From positions 1 through 64,000 of the forward strand of contig NW_027331355.1 of NCBI RefSeq assembly GCF_022965805.1: a stretch of 64,000 nt of DNA, read 5' to 3'. This DNA is from Primulina eburnea. Its lineage: Eukaryota > Streptophyta > Magnoliopsida > Lamiales > Gesneriaceae. Positions 49,561 through 58,570 of the stretch are shown one piece after another; position 1 is the first letter of the stretch, and every line of letters begins with the position of its first letter. A model generated the notes under the pieces. The model was not told the DNA's origin, made no database searches, and saw nothing but the letters and a program-made list of their open reading frames with translations. The position numbers were made by a program, and so were the translations under genes.

Positions 49561-50123
49561 AATTCAAAGAACTGAGTTCTGTCAACTGTTATGCTCAATA
49601 CTAATACTGAAGCACAGACAAATAACAAAATACAAAGGAATACTCCAAAAGTAATCAAATTGCTGAATTGGGATCTTGAATCAAACAAAGAACCATTCGT
49701 CCACAATATTTAACAGCAAAATTATCATCAAAATACAAAAAGAAGCGTAAGCACTATGTGTCATCATTCATAGACCAATCAAACACTTGTGGGAAACTTG
49801 TACTCTTCTCAATAAAAAAAAATCAGGTTAGCGAAATACATGGGAAGCTCTACAGTTTTTGAAAGGCATAACCAAATTATTGCGGATTGGATGATGTCAT
49901 CTGTGGGATCTGACTTCTTGACTGTGGACTAAGAGATCTGGCAGCATTAAAAAGAATCCAAGAGAGCGGACGACTGGCAGTGTGAACGCTGGAATCTCTC
50001 TGCATAATGTGGTCCCAGTGTAGCTGAGGTTTGGATTTTTATTCAAACTTTTAATTATTTGTAGATTGTAGATGTTGATTAATTTTTTTTATAAATTATT
50101 TATTAATGTTATTTTCCTCAGGT
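49561..50123. promoter_or_regulatory. Upstream region of the transporter gene
   Basis: No coding sequence. It should contain the promoter and 5' UTR of the minus-strand gene, but I cannot place a clear TATA box or start site. It ends where a fragment of the 698-bp repeat family and then retrotransposon D begin, so the native upstream sequence available to the gene is about 560 bp. Confidence 0.5.
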
Positions 50124-50158
50124 AATCTATATCTATATATATTTATATATATATATAT
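50124..50158 (+). repeat. Left part of a dispersed 698-type repeat copy
   Basis: AATCTATATCTATATATAT is the same sequence that opens each unit of the array at 60974-64000. The copy is interrupted by element D within its TA run and resumes at 56362. Confidence 0.65.
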
Positions 50159-50434
50159 TGTTGAAAATATAATATTAAAATATGTATGTTGAATGTTGAA
50201 TGTTGAAAATTAGGTAAAATTAGGTGTTGAATATTGAAAATTAGTGTGTGATGATGTATGTAATGAGGTAATTTATTTTGGAATATTTGTATATGAAACT
50301 CTATAAATAGAGCACTCATTTGTGAATGAAATAACAATTGAGTTGAGAGAAAAATATTATAAAGTGTGTAGTTTGATAATTTTGAGAGTTTGAGATTTTT
50401 ACTTTTTACCGTAAATTTTTACTTTTTCACAACA
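50159..50434 (+). repeat. Element D 5' LTR
   Basis: TGTTGAAAATATAATA to CTTTTTCACAACA. TATAAATA at 50302-50309 is the likely promoter, with RNA start near the TGAATGAAATAACAATTGAG stretch. The LTR also has three short TGTTGAAT-type repeats at its left end. Confidence 0.95.
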
Positions 50435-50449
50435 CGTTATCAGCACGAA
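50435..50449 (+). other. Element D primer-binding site
   Basis: CGTTATCAGCACGAA directly follows the LTR end CACAACA. This junction is characteristic of one group of plant copia elements, where TTATCAGCACGA serves as the tRNA primer site. Confidence 0.7.
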
Positions 50450-50866
50450 GCTCTAAAAGTCCTACATATTTTTCCAAGCTCCAAACAGAAGAAAAAGGTA
50501 ACAAAAGTAATTATATTTATTTTACTGTTATTTGTTTATTGTGTATTTATTTAATATACAATATAATGTTATTATTAGAAATAATAAAAATAAATTTTTC
50601 ATAAACTTGTTATAAATCCTGGGAGGATGTTAAGACGACATCCCACACTCTCGGTAAGGGATACGACAAGTATAAAAGCCTATAAGGTTTTTAAACAAAA
50701 TAAATTATGACAGTCGTTATAATATTATGATATGATATATATAATTATTTAAACATGTCTAATATTATATATACCATATTATTACCATAAAATTATACAA
50801 ATACATACATTTATTCTTTTATTCACCAACGGTCATAAACGGTAACAAAACGGCTAGTTTTTGCCC

Positions 50867-50874
50867 TATAAATA
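50867..50874 (+). promoter_or_regulatory. Internal TATA box in the leader of element D
   Basis: GCCCTATAAATATG at 50863-50876 is a consensus plant TATA box, 430 bp inside the element and upstream of the 51-codon ORF and gag. CT-rich leader-like sequence follows. Confidence 0.45.
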
Positions 50875-50959
50875 TGATCTCTCAAACTCATTCAATCACC
50901 CCAACTTTCTCTTCTTCTCTAAAAATTATTCTTCATCAAATTTTCGGAGAAAAAAGAAG

Positions 50960-51115
50960 ATGGCTTTCGCAAGGTTATTTTTAATTATTTTAGTTATCAT
51001 ACTCACGAGTCTTGTATTTATCGGAGAATATCCTCCTCGTGTGTTTTCTTTATTTTTACGAATACTTGTACTTGTTGTTTATCCATTACTTTGTATTGCA
51101 ATATTCATTAACTAA
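50960..51115 (+). CDS. Small two-membrane-segment ORF in the leader of element D (51 aa)
   Basis: ATG at 50960 in good context (AAGAAGATGGC), stop TAA at 51113-51115. The 51 residues start MAFARLFLIILVIILTSLVF and hold two hydrophobic stretches, about 6-21 and 31-50, separated by a short loop with GEYPPR, so a two-pass membrane micropeptide is predicted. A TATAAATA at 50867-50874 lies about 90 bp upstream, followed by a CT-rich leader like a plant 5' UTR. Gag starts only 29 bp after its stop. I do not recognise the family. It may be a captured host gene, a small protein of the element, or an upstream ORF that limits gag translation. Confidence 0.5.
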   Translation: MAFARLFLIILVIILTSLVFIGEYPPRVFSLFLRILVLVVYPLLCIAIFIN

Positions 51116-51144
51116 TAAAATGCATCGTGATTTTTAGTACCACC

Positions 51145-52287
51145 ATGGCAAACTTGACAAAGCTCGAATTCATCGCTCTTGACATTACTGGGAAAAATTA
51201 TATGCCATGGACTCTAGATGTAGAAATGCATCTTGAGTCATTGGGTCTAAGCGAGACCATTAAAGAAAATGGCATATGCACGTCACAAGAAAAGGCAAGA
51301 GCCATAATATTTTTACGTCGACATCTCGACGATGGATTGAAATGTGAATATCTGACTGAAAAAAATCCCATGGCTTTGTGGAAGGGATTAAAAGAAAGAT
51401 TTGAACATATAAGAGAAGTTATACTTCCGACCGCCCGGGATGAATGGAATACATTAAGATTCCAAGACTTTAAAAAAGTCAGTGATTACAATTCGGCGAT
51501 GTATAGAATAATCTCGCAATTGAAATTTTGTGGCCATGAGATTACTGAATCTGAGATGCTTGAAAAAACATTTTCCACATTTCATGCATCAAATATTACT
51601 CTACAGCAACAATATAGAGTACGTGGATTTGCCAGATATTCTGAACTCATCGCCTGTCTTCTTGTGGCGGAAAAGAACAACGAGCTTCTAGTGAGAAATC
51701 ATCAGTCCCGACCCACTGGATCAACAGCATTTCCCGAAGTAAATGCTGTAAATAAAAATGAATTTAAACCTCGAAACCAAAATCAAATTCAAAGACAAGA
51801 TTTTGGTCGAGGTCGAGGTCGAGGTCGTGGACGTGGACGTGGACGTGGATTTGGTCGTGGTCGTGGTCGAGGCCGTGGTTTTGAAAATAATAGAGATAGT
51901 TATTTTTATAACTCATCTCAAAAGAGCGTCCCAAACCATCCACAGAAAAGGCATCATGAGAATACAAGTGTTAATGAGGATCACTCAAAAAGATATGAAA
52001 GTTCTTGTTACAGATGTGGTACTCCAGGACATTGGTCCAAAGTTTGTCGAGCCCCTGAGCACCTTTGTAAACTTTATAAAGAATCATTAAAGGGGAAAGA
52101 AAAGGAGACCAACTTCACTGAACGCAGTGACCGTTTGAGTGATTCAACTCATCTTGATGCTGGTGATTTTATGAATGATTTCTCTGGAAATGATCAACAT
52201 GTTGGTGGGATAGAAATGAACAATTTTGATGCTGCAGATTTTCTAAATGATTTTTCTGAAAATGAACAATATAGTGGTAGAATATAA
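51145..52287 (+). CDS. Element D gag protein
   Basis: ATG at 51145 in strong context (CCACCATGGC), 380 residues, stop TAA. The capsid (UBN2-like) domain covers about residues 1-200 (LDITGKNYMPWTLDVEMHLE, FHASNITLQQQYRVRGF). It is followed by an RG-repeat tract (about 224-250) and one CCHC zinc knuckle CYRCGTPGHWSKVC near residue 292, both RNA-binding. The C-terminus has two imperfect acidic repeats (DAGDFMNDFSGNDQH and DAADFLNDFSENEQY). Gag forms the cytoplasmic particle that packages element RNA. No lesion is visible. Confidence 0.9.
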   Translation: MANLTKLEFIALDITGKNYMPWTLDVEMHLESLGLSETIKENGICTSQEKARAIIFLRRHLDDGLKCEYLTEKNPMALWKGLKERFEHIREVILPTARDEWNTLRFQDFKKVSDYNSAMYRIISQLKFCGHEITESEMLEKTFSTFHASNITLQQQYRVRGFARYSELIACLLVAEKNNELLVRNHQSRPTGSTAFPEVNAVNKNEFKPRNQNQIQRQDFGRGRGRGRGRGRGRGFGRGRGRGRGFENNRDSYFYNSSQKSVPNHPQKRHHENTSVNEDHSKRYESSCYRCGTPGHWSKVCRAPEHLCKLYKESLKGKEKETNFTERSDRLSDSTHLDAGDFMNDFSGNDQHVGGIEMNNFDAADFLNDFSENEQYSGRI

Positions 52288-52414
52288 ATGTACAATAATT
52301 TGTTTTTCATGTATTCATAGAATAATGTTTTATTGTATAATTATGATATGTGTTATATTTAAATATATATTGCCAGTAATTTATTTCATTGCATATTTTT
52401 TTTGAAGTTCAAAT
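52288..52414 (+). other. Spacer between gag and pol of element D
   Basis: A 127-bp AT-rich stretch ending in TTTTTTTTGAAG just before the pol ATG, which resembles a splice acceptor. Most plant copia elements keep gag and pol in one frame, so this spacer must be crossed by splicing, reinitiation or another mechanism for pol to be made. I could not find a donor that restores one continuous frame. Confidence 0.5.
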
Positions 52415-55400
52415 ATGGAAAATGCAATGAGCAAAACTGAAGTTTGCATACCCGATAGTGGTACAACGCACACTATCCTCCGAGATAAAAGATATTTCTT
52501 GGAACTAAAACCAACAAAAACAACGGTGAATACAATATCAGGTCCTGTAGACTTGATTAAAGGATGTGGTAAAGCACAATTTTTGTTACCTAATGGTACA
52601 AAATTTTTGATCAATGATGCTTTATATTCACCACAATCGAAAAGAAATTTGTTGAGTTTTAATGATATATATTCCCATGGGTATGATACTCAAACAATGA
52701 ATGAAGGGAATGAGAAATATATGTGTCTTATCACATATAAATCAGGAAAGAAATATGTGATTGAAAAATTACCAATGCTCCCTACTGGATTGCATTATAC
52801 ACATATAAGTCCCATTGAATCAAACATGGTAGTTGATAATTCTTCGATATTAACCAATTGGCATGATCGATTGGGACATCCTGGTTCAACAATGATGCGA
52901 AGAATTATAGAAAATACACATGGTCATCCGTTGAAAGACCAGAAGATCTTTCAGAATAATAAGTTTCAATATAAAGCTTGTTCTCTCGGAAAACTTATTA
53001 TAAGACCATCACCAGGCAAAATCCAAACTGAATCACCAATGTTTCTTGAACGTATTCAGGGTGATATTTGTGGACCAATCCATCCACCATGTGGACCATT
53101 CAGATACTTTATGGTATTGATTGATGCCTCCAGCAGATGGTCACATGTATGTTTATTATCAACTCGAAATGTTGCATTTGCAAGATTACTTGCTCAAATA
53201 ATAAAATTGAGAAATCAATTTCCCGATTATACAATCAAGAAAATTAGACTTGATAATGCTGGTGAATTTACTTCCCAGACTTTCAATGATTATTGTATGT
53301 CTATGGGAATCATTGTTGAGCATCCTGTTGCTCATGTACATACACAGAATGGATTGGCTGAATCATTGATTAAACGTCTGCAAATGATTGCTAGACCAAT
53401 GATTATGAAAACAAAACTCCCTATTTCTATATGGAGACATGCAATTTTACATGCCGCTGCATTAATTCGCATCAGACCAAGTGCATATCATAAATACTCC
53501 CCAATACAGCTTGCATTTGGTAAAGAACCAGACATTTCTCATCTGAGAATTTTTGGATGTATGGTGTTTGTGCCTATTGCACCACCGCAACGAAAGAAAA
53601 TGGGACCTCAAAGAAAGGTTGGAATTTATATCGGTTATGATAGTCCATCAATCATTCGATATCTTGAACCTCAGACAGGAGACGTGTTCACAGCACGTTT
53701 TGCTGATTGTCATTTTAATGAGGAAATCTTCCCAATGTTAGGGGGAGAACAGAAACATACCGAAAAGGAAATTACGTGGTATGTATCATCATTGTTACAT
53801 ATGGATCCAAGAACAAAACAATGTGAAAAGGATGTACAGCAGATTGTGCACTTGCAAAGAATAGCAAATCAAATACCAGATGCATTTGCAGACACAAAAG
53901 GGGTAACTAAATCATATATACATGCTGCAAATGCCCCTGCTCGAATTGAAATTCCAAAGAAACAAATGGAAGATACTCATGATGTCATTAAACGCCTGAA
54001 ACGTGGAAGGCCAGTCGGTTCCAAGGATAAAAATCCTCGTAAAAGAAAATTCATAGAGAAACACGATGATCACAAAATAAAGAATGATATTTCTGAAGAA
54101 ACACATGATGATCACAAAATAGAGAATGATGTTCCTGAAGAAACACATGATGATGAAAATGTTCTGTCAGAACCACAAACTGACGAGAATCATGAAATCT
54201 CTATCAATTACATTAATACTGGAAAAATATGGAACCGAAAAGATATAGAAGAAATTGATGATATATTTTCTTATAATGTGGCAATCGACATCATAAATGA
54301 TAACGAAGATCATGAACCAAAATCTTTTGGTGAATGTAAAAATCGGCAGGATTGGATAAAATGGAAAGATGCCATCCAGGTTGAATTGGATTCGCTAAAT
54401 AAACGTAATGTTTTTGGACCTATAGTCCTTACACCTGAAGGTGTAAAACCTGTTGGATACAAATGGGTTTTTATTCGAAAGCGAAATGAGAAAAATGAAA
54501 TAGTAAGATATAAAGCTCGACTTGTTGCACAAGGTTTTTCTCAAAGGCCTGGAATTGATTATGAAGAAACGTATTCTCCTGTGATGGATGCAATTACATT
54601 TCGGTATTTGATTAGCTTGGCGGTATCTGAAAATTTAGAAATGCATCTTATGGATGTTGTTACAGCTTACTTATATGGATCACTTGATAGTAATATATAT
54701 ATGAAAATCCCTGAAGGATTTAAGATGCCTGAAGCACAAAGTTCAAAACCCAGAGAATGTTATTCTGTGAAATTACAAAGATCATTATATGGGTTAAAGC
54801 AATCCGGCCGAATGTGGTATAATCGGCTAAGTGATCACTTGATGAAGAAGGGATATGTAAATAATTCAATATGCCCTTGTGTTTTCATTAAGAAAACAAC
54901 ATCCGGATGCGTAATTATTGCTGTATATGTTGACGATTTAAACATCATTGGAACGAGTAAGGAAATTCAAGAAGTTGTGTCATACTTGAAGGAAGAATTT
55001 GAAATGAAGGATCTTGGAAAAACCAAGTATTGTCTGGGTTTGCAAATTGAACAAAAAGAATGTGGAATGTTTGTTCACCAGACAAATTATACAGAAAAGA
55101 TCCTTAAACGTTTTAATATGGATAAATCAAATCCTTTAAGTATTCCAATGGTTGTTAGATCATTAAACATAGAAAAGGATCCATTCCGTCCATGTGAAGA
55201 TGATGAAGATATTCTTGGTCCAGAAGTACCATATCTAAGTGCCATCGGTGCCCTTATGTACCTTACAAATTGTACAAGGCCTGATATATCTTTTGCCGTG
55301 AATCTGTTGGCAAGATTTAGCACATATCCAACAAAGAGACACTGGAATGGAATTAAACATATATTCCGTTATCTACGAGGAACGACAGACTTGGGACTTT

Positions 55401-55924
55401 TGTATTCAAAAGATGCTAATCCAAGTATAATTGGTTATGCTGATGCTGGATACTTATCTGATCCACACAAGGCACGTTTCCAAACTGGATATGTATTTAC
55501 TCGTGGAGGCACTGCAATTTCTTGGCGTTCACAGAAACAAACACTAGTAACAACTTCATCAAATCATGCCGAGATTATTGCACTACATGAAGCAAGCCGT
55601 GAATGTGTGTGGTTAAAATCAATGACCCAACATATCCAAATCTCATGCGGATTATCATTCGACGAGAAACCTGTGATACTATATGAAGATAATGCTGCAT
55701 GTGTTGCTCAAATGAAAGAAGGATACATAAAAAGCGACAGAACTAAACATATTCCTCCTAAGTTCTTCGCATTCACCAAGGAGCTTGAGAAGAATAAATG
55801 TATTGATGTTCGTCACATTCGATCAAGTGAAAACTCATCAGATCTCTTCACAAAGGCACTTCCTACGTCAATATTCAGAAAACACATATATAATATTGGG
55901 ATGCGCAATCTACGAAATTTGTGA
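52415..55924 (+). CDS. Element D pol polyprotein
   Basis: An uninterrupted 1169-codon frame. Protease: DSGTTHT near residue 14. Integrase zinc region WHDRLGH...YKAC near 150-190; the first cysteine of the usual CxxC is a tyrosine. Integrase core: D in QGDICGPI, D in RLDNAGEF, E in GLAESLIKR. An acidic linker contains a duplicated HDDHKI unit (54064-54150). [44 protein letters not shown], active site YVDDLNIIG. RNase H: D in GYADAGYL, E in SSNHAEIIAL, D in YEDNAACV. It ends after SDLFTKALP. It supplies cleavage, reverse transcription and integration. Confidence 0.92.
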   Translation: MENAMSKTEVCIPDSGTTHTILRDKRYFLELKPTKTTVNTISGPVDLIKGCGKAQFLLPNGTKFLINDALYSPQSKRNLLSFNDIYSHGYDTQTMNEGNEKYMCLITYKSGKKYVIEKLPMLPTGLHYTHISPIESNMVVDNSSILTNWHDRLGHPGSTMMRRIIENTHGHPLKDQKIFQNNKFQYKACSLGKLIIRPSPGKIQTESPMFLERIQGDICGPIHPPCGPFRYFMVLIDASSRWSHVCLLSTRNVAFARLLAQIIKLRNQFPDYTIKKIRLDNAGEFTSQTFNDYCMSMGIIVEHPVAHVHTQNGLAESLIKRLQMIARPMIMKTKLPISIWRHAILHAAALIRIRPSAYHKYSPIQLAFGKEPDISHLRIFGCMVFVPIAPPQRKKMGPQRKVGIYIGYDSPSIIRYLEPQTGDVFTARFADCHFNEEIFPMLGGEQKHTEKEITWYVSSLLHMDPRTKQCEKDVQQIVHLQRIANQIPDAFADTKGVTKSYIHAANAPARIEIPKKQMEDTHDVIKRLKRGRPVGSKDKNPRKRKFIEKHDDHKIKNDISEETHDDHKIENDVPEETHDDENVLSEPQTDENHEISINYINTGKIWNRKDIEEIDDIFSYNVAIDIINDNEDHEPKSFGECKNRQDWIKWKDAIQVELDSLNKRNVFGPIVLTPEGVKPVGYKWVFIRKRNEKNEIVRYKARLVAQGFSQRPGIDYEETYSPVMDAITFRYLISLAVSENLEMHLMDVVTAYLYGSLDSNIYMKIPEGFKMPEAQSSKPRECYSVKLQRSLYGLKQSGRMWYNRLSDHLMKKGYVNNSICPCVFIKKTTSGCVIIAVYVDDLNIIGTSKEIQEVVSYLKEEFEMKDLGKTKYCLGLQIEQKECGMFVHQTNYTEKILKRFNMDKSNPLSIPMVVRSLNIEKDPFRPCEDDEDILGPEVPYLSAIGALMYLTNCTRPDISFAVNLLARFSTYPTKRHWNGIKHIFRYLRGTTDLGLLYSKDANPSIIGYADAGYLSDPHKARFQTGYVFTRGGTAISWRSQKQTLVTTSSNHAEIIALHEASRECVWLKSMTQHIQISCGLSFDEKPVILYEDNAACVAQMKEGYIKSDRTKHIPPKFFAFTKELEKNKCIDVRHIRSSENSSDLFTKALPTSIFRKHIYNIGMRNLRNL

Positions 55925-56085
55925 AGAACTGTTCATGTCAACATCAGGGGGAGTTTACGTGACTGCACTCTTTTTCCCTTACTATGGTTTTTATCCCAAT
56001 GGGTTTTTCCAAGTAAGGTTTTTAACGAGGCAGTATAAAAACACGTAATGAAGACAATCATTATGATCATCATCACAAGTGGGAG

Positions 56086-56355
56086 TGTTGAAAATATAAT
56101 ATTAAAATATGTATGTTGAATGTTGAATGTTGAAAATTAGGTAAAATTAGGTGTTGAATATTGAAAATTAGTGTGTGATGATGTATGTAATGAGGTAATT
56201 TATTTTGGAATATTTGTATATGAAACTCTATAAATAGAGCACTCATTTGTGAATGAAATAACAATTGAGTTGAGAGAAAAATATTATAAAGTGTGTAGTT
56301 TGATAATTTTGAGAGTTTGAGATTTTTACTTTTTACCGTAAATTTTTACTTTTTC

Positions 56356-56361
<6 letters not shown>
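56086..56361 (+). repeat. Element D 3' LTR
   Basis: Identical by eye to 50159-50434. Preceded by AAGTGGGAG as purine tract; a second purine tract, AGGGGGAG, lies earlier at 55946-55953. 55925-56076 is a short non-coding 3' region. Confidence 0.95.
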
Positions 56362-56391
<30 letters not shown>

Positions 56392-56514
56392 CAGAGTTTT
56401 TGCCAAAAATAATAATTTTCCGCCAAAATGTCATTTCTAAAAAAAGAAAGATTTATTATGATTATTGATATATGTATACTGCAATAAATGATCATTTCAA
56501 TTATTGTTTGTATT
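56362..56514 (+). repeat. Right part of a dispersed 698-type repeat copy
   Basis: Begins with a TA run of about 26 bp, then AAAGCAGAGTTTTTGCCAAA and onward as in the array units, stopping at TTGTTTGTATT where element E begins. It corresponds to roughly the first 150 bp of the unit. Confidence 0.7.
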
Positions 56515-56857
56515 TGATACTCCATGGAAGACAGGCCCATCAAGGGCCCTATTATCCCTGGCCCATCCCTAGCCCAAATGGAAGACAGGCCCACCAAGGG
56601 CCCAGGTATTCTCCTATAAATATCAGGTTTGAGTGTTAATTCATTCATTCAATATATTGTTCTCAGCAGCACCCTTAGCTGTTCCCCCCATATATCCTCA
56701 GTCACTGACTTGAGCGTCGGAGGGGCTACGCCAGGACACCCTCCTGGCCCCCTCCTAACGATCTTATTTGTGATTTCAGGCTCAGGGTAATTTCAACACC
56801 TGCGTCTGGACTAGTGACACTTGCTGGGAGCTGACCCTAAATTTCCCGTGAGTATCA
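56515..56857 (+). repeat. Element E 5' LTR
   Basis: TGATACTCC to GTGAGTATCA, with inverted ends TGATAC and GTATCA. It is 54 bp longer than the other LTR because ATGGAAGACAGGCCCA-containing sequence is tandemly repeated (56524 and 56578). TATAAATA at 56615-56622 is the likely promoter. Confidence 0.9.
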
Positions 56858-56858
56858 C

Positions 56859-56876
56859 TTGGCGCCGTCTGTGGGA
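56859..56876 (+). other. Element E primer-binding site
   Basis: TTGGCGCCGTCTGTGGGA starts one base after the LTR. This motif is common to Tat/Ogre-like plant gypsy elements. Confidence 0.75.
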
Positions 56877-56898
56877 ACACTTGGGTTGAGACGTAGAG

Positions 56899-58380
56899 AT
56901 GGTAGCCAAGAAAGGAAGTAGAAGAGCTACCTCAGCATCATCGCGTCCTCATAGAGGACCCGAACAGTCTCATGTTGAGACAAGACAGGAACAACCGCGT
57001 CTCGAGACGAGACAGGAACAACATCATCCAGAGACAAGAACCGAGCAGCCCCTTCATGAGACAAGGGTCGAGCAACCCCGTCCCGATGAGAATGTGGGGA
57101 ACTTGACCCTAGAACAGTTGGGCCAATTTATCACCCGGACAGTGGATGAGGCCATGAAGAGGAATCAAGAGTCTGTGTTTGCCGAAGAGCAGGTCGCTCG
57201 TCAGGAGCGAGAGAAGAATGTGGAGGGCAGTCAGAGTAGGGTGGAGGAGACGCGACCCTTCTCAAGTGAGGAGAATCCGGAGATGGAGGAGATGTGGAAG
57301 GAAATACAGATGTTGAGGCAGCAATTGGGGACCAGAGCGCCGACACCCAAGAGAGGAAGTCCTTTTTCACTAGCCATTTTAGAAGAAAGGCTTCCTCCAA
57401 ATTTTCGACAGCCGAATGTTGGAGAGTATGATGGACATACTGACCCCGAAGAGCATTTGGAGAGATTTGAGAATGCAGCTCTGTTGCACCAATATTCAGA
57501 TGGAGTCAGGTGTAGGGTTTTTCTGGGCACGTTGGTGAGGTCAGCCCAGCAGTGGTTTAACACTTTGCAGCCCAGCTCTATACGTTCTTTTGGGGACTTC
57601 TCAGCTGCCTTCTTGCACCGATTTGCTAGCAGCAAGAAACACCAAAAAAACTATTTGAGCCTGTTTGTGGTGAAACAACAAGAAGCTGAAACTTTGCGAG
57701 AGTTTGTCCAGCGTTTCAACAACGTAGCATTGGAGATACCAACGGCCACTCCTGACATCATGATAAGTGCCTTTACCCAGGGACTTAGAGGAGGAGAATT
57801 TTTCAAATCGCTTGTCAAGAAACCTCTGTCGAGCTATGATGATTTGTTAGTTCGGGCGGAAAAATATGTAAATCTAGAGGATGCCCAGCGGCACAAGAGG
57901 ATGGAGCAGCGGCCCGGGGGAGGAAGAGTTGAGAGAGCGGAGAAAGGAGGAAGGAAGAGGCGCGTAGGGGAAAGGGAGGAGGATAAAGCTAGGGACAGAA
58001 GACAATTCTCATCACATGTTCCTCTGGATAGGAGTCGTGACGAGGTGATGGAGGTGAGGGAGTCCGAGGGGAGGTGGAAGAAGTCGCGAAGGGCTAAGAG
58101 CAGTGTTAGATTGCCTTCGCGGGACAGACGAGAAGGATCCGCATCCGAGAGTCGACCAAGGTCTCGCCCGTCCCCTAGGAGTGGTCAAGGCCCTCCATGG
58201 ATAAATCAGAGGGTCGGAGAGCAGAGAGGGGAGGGTAGAGGTCAAAATGTTCCTCAGGAGCTCGTCGAACCGAGGAGGGAAACGAATGAGGATAACCACC
58301 CTACGAGAGGAATGATTCATATGATCTCAGGCGGTGATACTGATGGAGACTCTGGACGGGCTCGGAAAGCACAGAGATGA
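56899..58380 (+). CDS. Element E gag protein
   Basis: ATG at 56899 shortly after the primer site, 493 residues, TGA at 58378-58380. The N-terminus is basic, with four ETRxEQ repeats (about residues 27-62). The capsid domain follows, with NVGEYDGHTDPEEHLERFEN, AQQWFNTL and FVQRFNNVALEI, the pattern of the retrotransposon gag family in Tat/Ogre-like elements. The last 150 residues are rich in R, E, G and S. The zinc knuckle I expect before the C-terminal MISGGDTDGDSG motif is not visible. Translation ends where pol would begin. Confidence 0.85.
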   Translation: MVAKKGSRRATSASSRPHRGPEQSHVETRQEQPRLETRQEQHHPETRTEQPLHETRVEQPRPDENVGNLTLEQLGQFITRTVDEAMKRNQESVFAEEQVARQEREKNVEGSQSRVEETRPFSSEENPEMEEMWKEIQMLRQQLGTRAPTPKRGSPFSLAILEERLPPNFRQPNVGEYDGHTDPEEHLERFENAALLHQYSDGVRCRVFLGTLVRSAQQWFNTLQPSSIRSFGDFSAAFLHRFASSKKHQKNYLSLFVVKQQEAETLREFVQRFNNVALEIPTATPDIMISAFTQGLRGGEFFKSLVKKPLSSYDDLLVRAEKYVNLEDAQRHKRMEQRPGGGRVERAEKGGRKRRVGEREEDKARDRRQFSSHVPLDRSRDEVMEVRESEGRWKKSRRAKSSVRLPSRDRREGSASESRPRSRPSPRSGQGPPWINQRVGEQRGEGRGQNVPQELVEPRRETNEDNHPTRGMIHMISGGDTDGDSGRARKAQR

Positions 58381-58570
58381 AAGTTGGAGAATACGCCGGG
58401 CAAGGCTCTAAAGAGGCTCAGGAAGGTTTACCACCTTAGAGAGTATTAATCTTGACTCGAATTTTGCTGTATTTTGTTTCTGAGTTTGTCTTATGTTATT
58501 AATTCAAATTTAATAAAGCCAAATTCTTATATTAAGTTCGTGGATGTTGTATTATGATGATGAAATGAAT

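Larger units (their letters stand above)
50159..56361 (+). mobile_element. Young, uninterrupted copia element D
   Basis: A 6203-bp Ty1/copia element with two 276-bp LTRs that I find identical over their full length, target duplication TATAT (50154-50158, 56362-56366; placed in a TA run, so the register is ambiguous), a primer site and a purine-rich tract before the 3' LTR. Gag and pol are each open end to end, but in different frames and separated by 127 bp. The leader holds an extra small ORF. Identical LTRs mean a very recent insertion. It stands head-to-head with the transporter gene. Confidence 0.95.

Noticed and set aside
50101..50158. TA-rich stretch as a promoter or origin
   Set aside because: It is part of the dispersed 698-type repeat whose TA run served as the D insertion site.
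51764..52090. Second frames through the RG-coding stretch of element D gag
   Set aside because: The repeated CGTGGTCGAGG-type DNA opens alternative frames; only the gag frame has capsid and zinc-knuckle motifs.
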